Positions 34,047 through 43,806 are shown, numbered from the stretch's first letter. The stretch is DNA of 64,000 nucleotides from Spirochaetales bacterium (GCA_947478845.1 CANJXC010000001.1:186001-250000); one strand, 5' to 3'. Notes: generated by a model not told the origin, from the letters alone. Translations and numbers: made by a program.

Positions 34047-36299
34047 ATGAAAAAAACACTTACCTTTCTTCTGGTTCTGATGGCGTTATCGCCCGGCTTT
34101 TTGAGCGCCCAGACAACCAAGTCCCCGGCGGTCGTGCTGGTATTCGCCGGAGATGATCCGAACCTCATTACCATCAAGGACGATGCCGGAAAAAAACAGG
34201 CCGCCACCGAAGGCCTCAAGATGAAGGCAGGTTGGATCATCCAAACGGCCAAGGGTGGATCAGCCGAACTTCAGATTCAGCCCAACGGCTCAATCATCAA
34301 GATTGCTGCCAGCACCACCTTCAAGATCAATGACTTAGCCTCGGAGACAGCGAAGACTAAGAATGACTTCGAAGTGGCCTCGGGAAAAATCCGCGCCGTC
34401 GCAACTAAGTTAGCTGGCTCTGAGAACAGTCCTGGTTACACGCTCAAGACGCCCACCGCAAATTGCGGTGTTCGGGGAACAGACTTTTTGATCAATATTT
34501 CAGCTGATGGACTGCAGGAATCGCTGGTTGTCGCTGAAGGTTTGGTGGATTTTACCAAGGACTCCACCGGCGAATTGGTCAAGGTTGGTGCGGGCCAAAT
34601 GGCTGACGCTCTGTCGGCATCGTTTGCGGTGGGCAATATTGATCAAGCCACCCTCAATTCCCTATTTTCAGACGTAGGATTCGTCAAGCTCGATCCCAAA
34701 ACTGTGGGTGCTATTACCTCGCAGGCCAACGCCGTAGATGTGAACACCGACAACACCAAGGTTGCCGGCAGTGGTACGAACCAGGGTTCGGCACCCGCCT
34801 CCGAAGATCCGCTCATGGCTTGGATCAAGAAGGTGTTGGGAGCAGAGATCGGTTCGGTGACGATTAACGGCACCACTTGGTCGAAGGCGATCCTGCAACC
34901 CGTGATCGATACCGGCAATTTCCGGCTCGGTCTCTACCTTCCCATCATCTACGAGACCGACATGTTTGATCCTAGCGACTGGTACCAGCCTTCAGGCAAC
35001 AACGAATGGTCATTCGGTACGCAGTTGGTAAACGGTCAGTCACTTTGGACCTCCGACCCCTTGGCGGCGGCGCTCGATGCCACTTCCGACCTGGTGCTAA
35101 AAATTCGTTTCTTGGAAATAGGTCGACAAGGGGTTGATCCGTTCTACCTTAAGCTCGGAAGCCTGAACACCATGACCATCGGCCATGCAACCATCATGAG
35201 CCGCTTTGCGAACGATCAGGAGTTTCCTTCGGTCCGCAAAGTTGGTTTTAATGCGGGCGTCACTTTTGGTCCTCTTGGAATTGAGGGCGTCGCAGACGAC
35301 TTGACATCACCCCAGGTGGTGGGCGGCAGGCTGTCCTTTAACCTGATAGGCAACTGGGTTGTGATCGGAACCAGCGGTATCGCGGACTTGGCGCTAGTCG
35401 ATCCTAAGAACCTCACAGGTAATTCTCCGATAGCAGGCAAGACTGCAGCCTCGCTCGGCAATCCCATCTTCCTCGTGGGTGGCCTCGATACCCAATGGAT
35501 CAACCTTGACCTAGGTTTCCTGCGCGCCTTGGTGTTTGCGGATGTCAACGTGCTGACAGCCTACTATCAGAGCTCTTACACCGCGAATGGCGTAACGGTC
35601 CCGGTGGGACTGGCGACTGGAACTCTTTTCGATTCCACCGGTGGACTCAGGTCTTACGGTATGGAGGCTGGCGTCACCGGCAAGTTGCTGGTCATCGACT
35701 ACCGCCTTTCCTTCCAGTTGGAACATGGGTTGTACAAGAACGGGATTTTCCGTTCCAACTACTACCGTACTCGCAACGAGCGACTGCTCGGGTTGAACTC
35801 TTACCTCACCGAATCCGCAACCGCGGCCGCAATCGACAAACAATCTACAGTAGGTATTTTCGGTAGCGCGGGCTTCAATCTGCTCAATATCCTGCTGTTT
35901 GACGGGTCCTATCGATGGCCGATGACGATGAACTCGAACGGGTCCATTCAACTGAGTTCAGACAATACTCTTGCTAAGGTCGAGGATGCGCTAGCCCTGA
36001 AACTCACGATTCCTAAGGGAGCGTTACCCGACTTTATCAAACTCTCCGGACAGGTTAGCTACGAAAGAACTAAGCTTGTAGCAACGCTTGCTACTTCAGG
36101 AGGCACACTGTCCTTGTTTGATTCCAACACTGTCCTTAAGGGAGAAATCCTTTATGGTCTCGCTCAAGGCGTTGACCTCGCGATTGGCGTCTCGACTCTG
36201 ATACAGCGTGACGCAACCACAGGTGCAGTGACCTACGATACATCGGGCAATGCTAAGGTTTCACCTTCGATTTCTCTGGAAACCCGCATCGGGTTCTGA
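34047..36299 (+). CDS. FecR-domain protein with barrel-like C-terminus
   Basis: A 750-residue protein. ATG 34047 is chosen because AGGAGG lies seven bases upstream; the ATG six bases earlier sits too close to it. After a signal peptide (LTFLLVLMALSPGFLSAQ) a FecR domain covers about residues 20-210: LKMKAGWIIQTAKGGSAELQ and TPTANCGVRGTDFLI are typical. A Ser/Thr/Ala linker follows, and residues from about 270 to the end are strand-rich with a terminal Phe. FecR domains in spirochaetes often sit on periplasmic or surface proteins. Its stop overlaps the mutL start by one base. Confidence 0.85.
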   Translation: MKKTLTFLLVLMALSPGFLSAQTTKSPAVVLVFAGDDPNLITIKDDAGKKQAATEGLKMKAGWIIQTAKGGSAELQIQPNGSIIKIAASTTFKINDLASETAKTKNDFEVASGKIRAVATKLAGSENSPGYTLKTPTANCGVRGTDFLINISADGLQESLVVAEGLVDFTKDSTGELVKVGAGQMADALSASFAVGNIDQATLNSLFSDVGFVKLDPKTVGAITSQANAVDVNTDNTKVAGSGTNQGSAPASEDPLMAWIKKVLGAEIGSVTINGTTWSKAILQPVIDTGNFRLGLYLPIIYETDMFDPSDWYQPSGNNEWSFGTQLVNGQSLWTSDPLAAALDATSDLVLKIRFLEIGRQGVDPFYLKLGSLNTMTIGHATIMSRFANDQEFPSVRKVGFNAGVTFGPLGIEGVADDLTSPQVVGGRLSFNLIGNWVVIGTSGIADLALVDPKNLTGNSPIAGKTAASLGNPIFLVGGLDTQWINLDLGFLRALVFADVNVLTAYYQSSYTANGVTVPVGLATGTLFDSTGGLRSYGMEAGVTGKLLVIDYRLSFQLEHGLYKNGIFRSNYYRTRNERLLGLNSYLTESATAAAIDKQSTVGIFGSAGFNLLNILLFDGSYRWPMTMNSNGSIQLSSDNTLAKVEDALALKLTIPKGALPDFIKLSGQVSYERTKLVATLATSGGTLSLFDSNTVLKGEILYGLAQGVDLAIGVSTLIQRDATTGAVTYDTSGNAKVSPSISLETRIGF

Positions 36300-38026
36300 T
36301 GGACAAAGCCGAACACCCGTCTCGGAGGATCAAGGTCCTCCGGGACGAGGTAGCCCGGAAAATTGCGGCCGGCGAGGTAATCGACCGGCCGCTTTCTGTT
36401 TTACGTGAGCTTCTTGATAACAGCCTTGACGCTGGAGCTACCGCCATCGATGTTCACTGGGTAGCCGGCGGGGTTCGCTTATTGCAGGTGTCTGACAACG
36501 GAACCGGAATGGACCGTCAGGATCTGGAGCTTTGCTGGTTGCCACATACGACTTCCAAGATTGAGTCTGAACTCGACCTCGATTCTCTGTCCAGTCTCGG
36601 GTTCCGCGGTGAGGCTTTGGCCAGTATCTCGGCTTGCAGCCGCGTGAGCATCCTGACATCTGATAATGACACCGGCCTAGGCTGGGAGCTCCTGCTCGAA
36701 TTGGGGCGCGCTCCGCTGATTCGGAAATCCGCCTCTTTGCGGGGAACTCGGGTACGTGTCGAGGAGCTTTTTTCCAATATCCCTGCTCGGCGGAAGTTCC
36801 TGAAATCCGCAGCAGCTGAAGGCACCTTGTGCCGTCGCGTCATGGATGAAAAAGCCCTGTCGGCACCTCTGGTAGGCTTTAGCCTCTCTGTCGATGGTCA
36901 GAGGCGTTTCAGCTGGAAGGCTGGGAGCCTTAAAGAACGGGTATTCGCAGTGGAAGGTGAACCTTGGTTGAGCGGTGAAGTTATCGAGTTCTCGGCTGAA
37001 TCTTCTGGCTGCGCTGTCTACGGATTGTCTCTTGCGCCCGGATCTTCTCGCTCTGACCGCAAAGGTATCCGGATCTTCGCTAACGGGCGGCCCCTCCAAG
37101 AATACGCCTTGGTACAAGCGGTTGGCTACGCTTATGAGGGTTATCTTCCTGGCGGCTTGTGGCCCTACGCCGAGGTCTTTGCTGAAGTCGATCCCAGTCT
37201 TGTTGACTTCAACATCCATCCGGCAAAACGTGAGGCTCGATTCCGCAACGCTGCTGAATTGCATCGGTTAGTCGTTCAGGCCGTCCGGACTTCGCTGATC
37301 GAACGACAAATTAGTTTCCCAGTTGCAAGCGGACAACTCCAGCAACCGTTGGCCTTGGAATCTACAGTAAGTTTAAATCGACCGGTTTTGCGTGGGCGAG
37401 CCCAGTTGCCTTCGCTCAATGCTTGGGATTCCGACCAGCACCTTGCCCAGAAGCCTGTTCCTTACCTTCCCTCTGGCGCGAGTCCAGCATTTCGCTATTT
37501 GGGACAGGTTTTAGGTGTGTTTTTGCTGGCAGAGGTGGGTGATACGCTTTACTTGGTGGACCAACACGCCGCCCATGAACGTGTCCTCTTTGAACAGTAC
37601 CGGGCCCAAAAGGGGGTAGGACAGGCCCTGCTTTTTCCCCGCCGGTTTCAACTTGAGTCTGAGGCCGCTTCGTGTTTGAGACATCAACTAGCCACTTGGG
37701 AAGACCTTGGGATTGGGATCGTCGAACTAACCGACGACCAGTTTGAACTTCAAAAACTTCCCCAGCTGGTCTCGGGTATGGAAAAAGAGCTCATCGAGTT
37801 TCTGGAGCATAGCCTCAAGCCGGCTTCTGACGTCGACAGGGAGTTTTATGCGAGCCTATCGTGCAGAGCTGCCGTCATGGATGGAGATCCCCTTGATCCT
37901 GAAGCGGCCCGAAAGCTTTTGGAGCAAACCTTCGGCTTGAAACACGCCAGGTGTCCGCACGGCAGGCCCATTTGGACCACTTTAACGCGCCAGGACCTCT
38001 TCGAAAGGGTAGGAAGGCTTGCTTGA
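36299..38026 (+). CDS. mutL: DNA mismatch repair protein MutL
   Basis: A 575-residue MutL. The N-terminal GHKL ATPase has IAAGEVIDRPLSVLRELLDNSLDAGA with the catalytic Glu, then DNGTGM and LGFRGEALASI. The C-terminal domain has the endonuclease signature DQHAAHERVLFE and the metal-site motif CPHGRP, as in bacteria that lack MutH. It therefore probably nicks the strand itself. It begins on the last base of the FecR-type gene stop, which is an unusual partner and suggests simple read-through. Confidence 0.97.
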   Translation: MDKAEHPSRRIKVLRDEVARKIAAGEVIDRPLSVLRELLDNSLDAGATAIDVHWVAGGVRLLQVSDNGTGMDRQDLELCWLPHTTSKIESELDLDSLSSLGFRGEALASISACSRVSILTSDNDTGLGWELLLELGRAPLIRKSASLRGTRVRVEELFSNIPARRKFLKSAAAEGTLCRRVMDEKALSAPLVGFSLSVDGQRRFSWKAGSLKERVFAVEGEPWLSGEVIEFSAESSGCAVYGLSLAPGSSRSDRKGIRIFANGRPLQEYALVQAVGYAYEGYLPGGLWPYAEVFAEVDPSLVDFNIHPAKREARFRNAAELHRLVVQAVRTSLIERQISFPVASGQLQQPLALESTVSLNRPVLRGRAQLPSLNAWDSDQHLAQKPVPYLPSGASPAFRYLGQVLGVFLLAEVGDTLYLVDQHAAHERVLFEQYRAQKGVGQALLFPRRFQLESEAASCLRHQLATWEDLGIGIVELTDDQFELQKLPQLVSGMEKELIEFLEHSLKPASDVDREFYASLSCRAAVMDGDPLDPEAARKLLEQTFGLKHARCPHGRPIWTTLTRQDLFERVGRLA

Positions 38027-38027
38027 G

Positions 38028-39959
38028 TTATGACTTTTTTAAAATTTCCTCAATTTCTTTCTTTCGGTAGTAGGTCGGGTTCTTTGACAGCAGATCCTGG
38101 TAGATCTTCTTTCCCCCAACCACATCGCCCTGATCGAAAAGTAAGCCGCCTAAACGGAAGGAGGCATCCCAATAGTTTGGCGAAAGTTTGATCAAGTCTT
38201 GAAAGGCCACCTTGGCCAAATCCTTTTGATTGGTTTCGAGGTAAGCCAGCGCCAGGTTGTAGCGAATATCGGGAGTGTCACGCTTGAGGGACAGAGCCTT
38301 TTTAAAGAAGTCGATTGCTCGGGAGTATAGCTTCTTGACCAGATAAAGACGGCCTAAGTTGTTGTTGACATTGAGGTTATCCGGTGCGAGATCCCAGGCT
38401 TTTTGAAGTTGTTCCATAGCCCCATCCACATTATCCTTCTGCTCAAGAACCAAAGCGAGATTGACCCGAGCTTCAACGGTTTTCGGGTCTAATGTAATCG
38501 CATTTCTGTAGGCTGAAATCGCCAAATCGGTGTTTCTGTTCTTCTCAAAGACCATGCCGAGGTTGTTGGCATAGATGCTTGAGTTAGGGTCGAGGGCAAC
38601 TGCCTTTTGAGCATATTCCAAGGCCGAAGTAATCTTGTTCAACTGAAACTGCGTTGTAGACAAATTGTAGTAGAGATCAGCTCGAGTGCTGTCGATTCCC
38701 AGTGCCTTGGCGAATTGCGCCTCGGCCTCTGCGTATCGCCCCGCATTGTAGTAGGCGCTACCTAAATCGCTTAACCAGATAGCTTTGGTGGAATCCAGTT
38801 TCACGGCGGTCTCATAGCTTCTGATAGCTAGATCGATTTTACCTAGCTTTTCGTAGACGCGGGCGGAATTGTAGTTGATCAAGCCCGAGTCTGGCTTAAG
38901 CTTGTAGGCTTGAATAAACGCTTCCAGGGCACGCTTGTCGTCGCCGATTTGACCATAGGAACTTCCAAGAGCATTGTACGCCAGTGCGTTTTGCGGTTCG
39001 GCCTTGATGTTGGATTGAAAAGCCTCGATAGCCTGAGGATATTGGCGGTTGTTGTAGTAGGTTCTGCCTAGTTCATACCAGAGGTTTGAGTTTGAAACGT
39101 CAAGCTTAAGAGCGCCACGGTAACTGTTGGCAGCCTCCGGCCAGTTTTTGGCTTCCTTATAGACATCGCCTTGCACGGCGTACGCTGTGGCGTTTGTCGG
39201 GTTTTTTGCCAGCTCACGCGACAGGGTGTCGAGAACCTGCCTGCGGGTTTCAGCGTCGCCTTTTTTTTCGAGGAATTGAGACTCTGCGTTACGCGCAATG
39301 GCCTCATGGTTTTCGGGGTCCCGGGCGAGCAATTCCTCAAACTTCGCTTTGGCGAGGGGATACTGTGCCTGACCGAGGTAAGCCATTCCCTGATTGAAAA
39401 GATCTTGATCGACTTTTTGTTCTGCAGACAGCCTCTTTTGGTCTAACTTCTGCTTAGCCAGGCGATCGGCCTCCACTTTCGCAGCTGAATCTTGCTTTTT
39501 CTTTTCATCTTCAGAAGCAATAATGGATTGATTTGGAAACGTTGCCGCTTTGTCCTTGGCAGCGTCTGCTTTGGTGACCGGTGAAGTTGAAGCCGCCTGC
39601 ATCGTTTCGAGCTTCGACGAGAGCTGGTTGAAGCTTTCTTTGAGCTTGTCGTTCGAGGCCTGCAGACTTTTCAGTTGGTCTTTCTTGTCTTTGCCTTCTT
39701 GGGCTTTTTTCTCCTGTACAACCGACTGACGAAGCGCCTTGGCTTCCGGATCCTGAGAGTTTTTGATCAGGATACTGTCAAGCAGGTCCAACGCTCGTTG
39801 GAACTCACCCTGACCCTGGTATTCTGAAGCAAGCTTGAGAGTATTGGCGCGGTTGTTACCTGCCTCTTGGTTCGATTTGGTCGCGAGGAACGCCCCGACT
39901 CCACCTGTTGCCCCCATAACCAAAATGGTTGCTAGCACGATGAACATGTTCTTCTTCAT
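38028..39959 (-). CDS. Membrane-anchored TPR protein
   Basis: A 643-residue protein from ATG 39959 (AAAGGAAACC site). An N-terminal transmembrane helix (about residues 4-24) is followed by a coiled-coil region (70-120, VVQEKKAQEGKDKKDQLKSL and similar). About a dozen TPR units then run to the C-terminus, with canonical W-LG-Y-P-A/A-Y-LG patterns such as YYNAGRYAEAEAQFAKAL. It is an anchored scaffold with its TPR part on one side of the inner membrane. The next gene upstream, 23 bases away, is another TPR protein on the same strand. Confidence 0.9.
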   Translation of the reverse strand: MKKNMFIVLATILVMGATGGVGAFLATKSNQEAGNNRANTLKLASEYQGQGEFQRALDLLDSILIKNSQDPEAKALRQSVVQEKKAQEGKDKKDQLKSLQASNDKLKESFNQLSSKLETMQAASTSPVTKADAAKDKAATFPNQSIIASEDEKKKQDSAAKVEADRLAKQKLDQKRLSAEQKVDQDLFNQGMAYLGQAQYPLAKAKFEELLARDPENHEAIARNAESQFLEKKGDAETRRQVLDTLSRELAKNPTNATAYAVQGDVYKEAKNWPEAANSYRGALKLDVSNSNLWYELGRTYYNNRQYPQAIEAFQSNIKAEPQNALAYNALGSSYGQIGDDKRALEAFIQAYKLKPDSGLINYNSARVYEKLGKIDLAIRSYETAVKLDSTKAIWLSDLGSAYYNAGRYAEAEAQFAKALGIDSTRADLYYNLSTTQFQLNKITSALEYAQKAVALDPNSSIYANNLGMVFEKNRNTDLAISAYRNAITLDPKTVEARVNLALVLEQKDNVDGAMEQLQKAWDLAPDNLNVNNNLGRLYLVKKLYSRAIDFFKKALSLKRDTPDIRYNLALAYLETNQKDLAKVAFQDLIKLSPNYWDASFRLGGLLFDQGDVVGGKKIYQDLLSKNPTYYRKKEIEEILKKS

Positions 39960-39982
39960 AGAGGGTTTCCTTTGCAACTAAA

Positions 39983-41722
39983 CTACGGGTCGAGGGAAAA
40001 ATCACCGCCATCTGACTTGAGTGTAGCAGGGCCGGTGAGAAGATATTTTGCGTCCTGCGAAGCAACCGCTAGAGTTTCCCGGATTCTGGCTAACAAATCG
40101 TCCAGCTTCGCCCGATTTGTGGCGAACTCGGTCGATTCCGATCCCGACGATTGGCTCTGCTGCTGGGTTGCATCTTTTGTCGCCTCAGACCCCGACGATT
40201 GGCTCTGCTGCCCAGTAGCAACTTTCGCCGCATCTGTACCCGCTTGGCCCTGCTGCTGGATGGCTACTTTAGTCAAATCCTGCCCTGGCGCTTGGGCCTG
40301 CTGCCCGGTAGCGACTTTAGCTGAATCTGTACCCGCTTGGGCCTGTTGCTCAGTAGCGACTTTTGCCGCCTCCGAACCCGACGATTGGCTCTGTTGCCCG
40401 GTAGCAACTTTAATCGAATCCTGACCCGACCCTTGGGCCTGCTGCCCGGTAGCGACTTTCGCTGATTCCGATCCCGACGATTGGCTCTGCTGCCCAGTAG
40501 CTACTTTAGTCGCATCCTGCCCCGACGCTTGGGCTTGCTGCCCAGTAGCAACTTTTGCCGCCTCAGACCCCGACGATTGGCTCTGTTGCCCGGTATCTAC
40601 TTTAGTCGAATCCTGAGCCGGCGCTTGGGCCTGCTGTCCGGTAGTGACTTTCGCTGATTCCGATCCCGTCGCCGGGACCTGCTGCCCGGTAGCAACTTTA
40701 GCCGAATCCTGACCCGGCGCTTGGGCCTGCGCCCCGGTAGCGACTTTCGCTGATTCCGATCCCGTCGCTGGGACCTGCTGCCCGGTAGCGACTTTAGCTG
40801 AATCTGTACCCGCTTGGGCCTGTTGCTCAGTAGCGACTTTTGCCGCCTCCGAACCCGACGATTGGCTCTGCTGCTGGTTAGCTACTCTAGTCGAATCCTG
40901 ACCCGGCGCTTGGGCCTGCTGCCCGGTAGCGACTTTCGCTGAATCTGTACCCGCTTGGCCCTGCTGCTGGGTTGCATCTTTTGTTGCCTCAGAACCCGAC
41001 GATTGGCTCTGCTGCCCGGTAGCGACTTTCGCTGATTCCGATCCCGTCGCCGGGACCTGCTGCCCAGTAGCAACCTTTGAAGCCTCCGACCCCGAAGCTT
41101 GAGCCTGAAGTTTTCCCTGAGCGTCAGATTCTTGCTTGTTTCGTGCCTGTTCGGTTAGTAATAGCGCTTTCGATTCCAAACTAGCTTCTTCCAACAGGAC
41201 AATCAACTGGTCGATTTTGTCTTTCTGGGCGTTGTCCGGTACCAATTTCTGGTAGTTCCGGTAGTCTTTCAACGAGTGGTCGAAATCTCTAAGCTCGAGG
41301 CGCAAGTTCGCGCGGTTGAGGATGGCCTCTCCAATGGTAGGATTCTCAGCTATCAGAGTGCTATAGACTTTCTCAGCCCCTAAAAAGTCTTTTGCCCGGG
41401 CTTTAGCGACACCCAGGTTGAACAGGAAATCACCCCGGGCCGGCCCTAAAAGATCGGCACCGGCCTGGAAGGATTTCTGTGCCGACTCGTTCATTCCAAG
41501 GCTTACGTAGGTTAAACCCAGCCCCAGATAAAGCTTTTCGGTTGCGTTGCCCTGAGCCAGGGCAGCCTCCAGAAAGGTGAGAGCTTTCTTAGGATTATTC
41601 AGACTCAGTTGCTTCTCGCCCTCGGCTAAAAAATCCACTGCGAGTAAAGGTCCACCGAGCGACAGCAATGCCAAGGTGAAACCTATCTTTATCAGCCCCG
41701 CAAACTTAGCTTTGTTTGACAA
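39983..41722 (-). CDS. Exported TPR protein with a long tandem-repeat tail
   Basis: About 579 residues if started at TTG 41722; the start is uncertain because no strong ribosome site is visible and longer in-frame starts run into the divergent gene. A signal peptide (KAKFAGLIKIGFTLALLSLGG) leads into a TPR domain (mature residues to about 190). Then come about 20 copies of a 15-16 residue repeat rich in Gln, Ala, Ser and Gly, followed by a short C-terminal segment with a predicted helix. The repeat tail resembles a flexible linker or surface stalk. It is followed by the 643-residue TPR gene on the same strand. Confidence 0.8.
   Translation of the reverse strand: MSNKAKFAGLIKIGFTLALLSLGGPLLAVDFLAEGEKQLSLNNPKKALTFLEAALAQGNATEKLYLGLGLTYVSLGMNESAQKSFQAGADLLGPARGDFLFNLGVAKARAKDFLGAEKVYSTLIAENPTIGEAILNRANLRLELRDFDHSLKDYRNYQKLVPDNAQKDKIDQLIVLLEEASLESKALLLTEQARNKQESDAQGKLQAQASGSEASKVATGQQVPATGSESAKVATGQQSQSSGSEATKDATQQQGQAGTDSAKVATGQQAQAPGQDSTRVANQQQSQSSGSEAAKVATEQQAQAGTDSAKVATGQQVPATGSESAKVATGAQAQAPGQDSAKVATGQQVPATGSESAKVTTGQQAQAPAQDSTKVDTGQQSQSSGSEAAKVATGQQAQASGQDATKVATGQQSQSSGSESAKVATGQQAQGSGQDSIKVATGQQSQSSGSEAAKVATEQQAQAGTDSAKVATGQQAQAPGQDLTKVAIQQQGQAGTDAAKVATGQQSQSSGSEATKDATQQQSQSSGSESTEFATNRAKLDDLLARIRETLAVASQDAKYLLTGPATLKSDGGDFSLDP
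40134..41077. repeat. Tandem coding repeats, 45-48 bp unit, about 20 copies
   Basis: The unit encodes KVATGQQ followed by eight or nine variable residues, chiefly of four kinds (QSSGSEA, QAPGQDS, PATGSES, QAGTDSA). Copies are imperfect and all stay in frame. Copy number is likely to vary between strains by slippage or recombination. It is protein-coding and not a CRISPR array. Confidence 0.95.
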
Positions 41723-41759
41723 GGAATTACCAATACCATAGTGTAGGTTGAAGGTTTCT

Positions 41760-43127
41760 ATGGATTTACTCATCGTTGTTCTTATTATTCTCGGCGCAGT
41801 GATTGCCTTCGTGATTTTTTTTGCTGTGAAGTCTGCCGTAGCTCCCAAAAAAATCTCCTCGTTGCAAGATCTGGTCAAGGCAGGCAAAAACAGTCAGGCG
41901 ATTAAGATGGCCAAAGCCATTCTCCTCAAGGATCCAAGGAACCCGGAAGCCCACTACTTTCTTGGGTTAGCCTATCAGGAAGATTCAAAAGCCGAGCTCG
42001 CCCTCATGGAGTACAAGACCGTCAACCAACTTGGTCTCTTTCAGGGCCTTCTGGATGAAAAAGACTTCCGGCGAAGAATTGCTGAGCTCTTCAGCCGATT
42101 CGGCCAGTATGAAGAGGCTCTCAAAGAATATATTCTCCTGGTCAAACTTGACCCTGAAAATGCCGAGCACTTCTTCAAAGCCGGAGTGCTGTTTGAGGAC
42201 CGCGGCAAACCTGATAATGCCTTCAAGTACTACAAAAAGGCCGTAGAACTAGATCCGCTGCATCCCCAGGCTCACTTGCGTCTCGGGATGTTATTCTTCC
42301 GGGCAAGCCGCCCTCAGGAGGCGCGTGAGGAACTTGACTTAGCTCTCAGGCTTGCTCCTGAGAACTACAATGCTTACTTCTATCTTGGCCGCATCCTTAA
42401 GGAGGGCCAAGACCTCAATGGAGCCCTAGCCGCTTTTGAAAAGGCAGTGAAAGATCCCGTACTGAAAGTGAAGGCTTTGGTGGAACGGGGTAGTTGCTAT
42501 ATGACACAGAAAAACTATGACCGAGCCATCATCGAGTTGGAGCGAGCGATCAAACTTTCGACCGACGATGCCGAAAAGGATGTGCTTTATGCCCGTTACT
42601 TTCTGGCCCACTGTTACGAGAAGAACCGATTGATCGACCAAGCCGTGACTGAATGGGAAAAAATCTACTCCAAGAAGCCAAGTTTCAAGGATGTTGCCGA
42701 AAAACTGAGTGCCTATCAAGAACTACGCGTGGATGACCATATCAAGGATTATGTGACCAGCGCCAAACCCCAATTCTTGGCGTTGTGCGAGGGCATCACG
42801 CGGGCTTTGAGCTTTTCGGTCCAAAGCAGTGCGGAGTTGCCCAATGGTGTTGTGAAAATTATCTCCACCGAAAACGAGAATGACGAGAAGTTCCGCAACG
42901 TCAAAATCATGCCCAAACTTATGCTGTTCCACCGGACAAGTTCCAACATAGACGAGGCTCCGCTTCGGGAAGTGACCGAAGAAGTCCGCAAGTTGGGCGC
43001 CAGTAAGTGCTATATTTTTACCAACACGTCGTTCACAAGGGCGGCGCAGGCTTTCGCCGAAACTCGGCCATTTGAACTCGTTTCCAAGGATCAACTTCAG
43101 GAGCTCCTCAAAAAGGTATCTTTGTGA
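41760..43127 (+). CDS. TPR protein with Mrr-like C-terminal domain
   Basis: A 455-residue protein from ATG 41760. An N-terminal transmembrane helix (residues 1-24) is followed by TPR repeats from about 35 to 325. The C-terminal 120 residues (PKLMLFHRTSSNI, KCYIFTNTSFTRAAQAFAETR, FELVSKDQLQELL) resemble the restriction-endonuclease-like Mrr domain, with the TNTSFT and RPFELV strands in the usual order. The catalytic D-ExK residues are not evident, so it may be a non-catalytic relative. It is divergent from the repeat-tail TPR gene, and only 37 bases separate the two candidate starts. Confidence 0.82.
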   Translation: MDLLIVVLIILGAVIAFVIFFAVKSAVAPKKISSLQDLVKAGKNSQAIKMAKAILLKDPRNPEAHYFLGLAYQEDSKAELALMEYKTVNQLGLFQGLLDEKDFRRRIAELFSRFGQYEEALKEYILLVKLDPENAEHFFKAGVLFEDRGKPDNAFKYYKKAVELDPLHPQAHLRLGMLFFRASRPQEAREELDLALRLAPENYNAYFYLGRILKEGQDLNGALAAFEKAVKDPVLKVKALVERGSCYMTQKNYDRAIIELERAIKLSTDDAEKDVLYARYFLAHCYEKNRLIDQAVTEWEKIYSKKPSFKDVAEKLSAYQELRVDDHIKDYVTSAKPQFLALCEGITRALSFSVQSSAELPNGVVKIISTENENDEKFRNVKIMPKLMLFHRTSSNIDEAPLREVTEEVRKLGASKCYIFTNTSFTRAAQAFAETRPFELVSKDQLQELLKKVSL

Positions 43128-43134
43128 GGCTGGC

Positions 43135-43806
43135 ATGAAGATTCTGTGCGTAGCCGACCACGTGGACCCGCTGGTTTATAGTACCACTATGAAGGCTAGG
43201 TTCGCACAGGTCGATTTGGTGCTTGGAGCCGGAGACCTTCCCCTCGAGTACTATAGCTTTATTGTCAGCATGCTCAATGTTCCGCTGCTGTTTGTCTTTG
43301 GCAATCACAACCTTTCGGGGCTGGCAGACTACAAGGGGAAGAACCAAGGTGCAGACCCCAGGGTCGGTATTGAGCCTTTTCACAACGCCCTCGCCGTAGG
43401 CGCGACTTTTGTGGAGGATCGGTCCTATCGGCACGGAAAGCTGCTCGTGGCCGGTTTGGGCGGGTCAATTCGCTACAATGATGGTGGCAATCAGTTTACA
43501 GAGTTCCAAATGATGTCCCGCATTCTTGCCCTTGCTCCGCAGTTATGGTGGAACAAATTGCGTTACGGGCGCTATCTGGATATTCTTCTCACCCATGCGC
43601 CTCCAAGGGGCATTCATGACCGCCCCGACAAGACGCACTGGGGATTCAAGGCCTTTCTGTCTTTCATGCGGTGGTTTGAACCCCGCTATCTCATCCATGG
43701 TCACATTCATTTGTATCAGCTCAACGAAGTGCGCAAGTCAGAATACGGCAAAACCACAGTTTTAAACTGCTACGACCACCTCGTATTGGAGGTCGACCAT
43801 CTATAG
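43135..43806 (+). CDS. Calcineurin-like metallophosphoesterase
   Basis: A 223-residue protein from ATG 43135. Metal-binding motifs appear in order: ADHVDP (replacing the usual D-H pair at the start), GAGDLP, FGNHN, THAPPRG and HGHIH. These are the five blocks of metallophosphoesterases. It is encoded seven bases after the TPR/Mrr-like gene, so probably in one operon. The substrate is unknown; the small size suggests a nucleotide or phosphoprotein target. Confidence 0.88.
   Translation: MKILCVADHVDPLVYSTTMKARFAQVDLVLGAGDLPLEYYSFIVSMLNVPLLFVFGNHNLSGLADYKGKNQGADPRVGIEPFHNALAVGATFVEDRSYRHGKLLVAGLGGSIRYNDGGNQFTEFQMMSRILALAPQLWWNKLRYGRYLDILLTHAPPRGIHDRPDKTHWGFKAFLSFMRWFEPRYLIHGHIHLYQLNEVRKSEYGKTTVLNCYDHLVLEVDHL

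Noticed and set aside
40134-41077. Possible CRISPR array
   Set aside because: Repeats are contiguous, imperfect and protein-coding in one frame, with no unique spacers.
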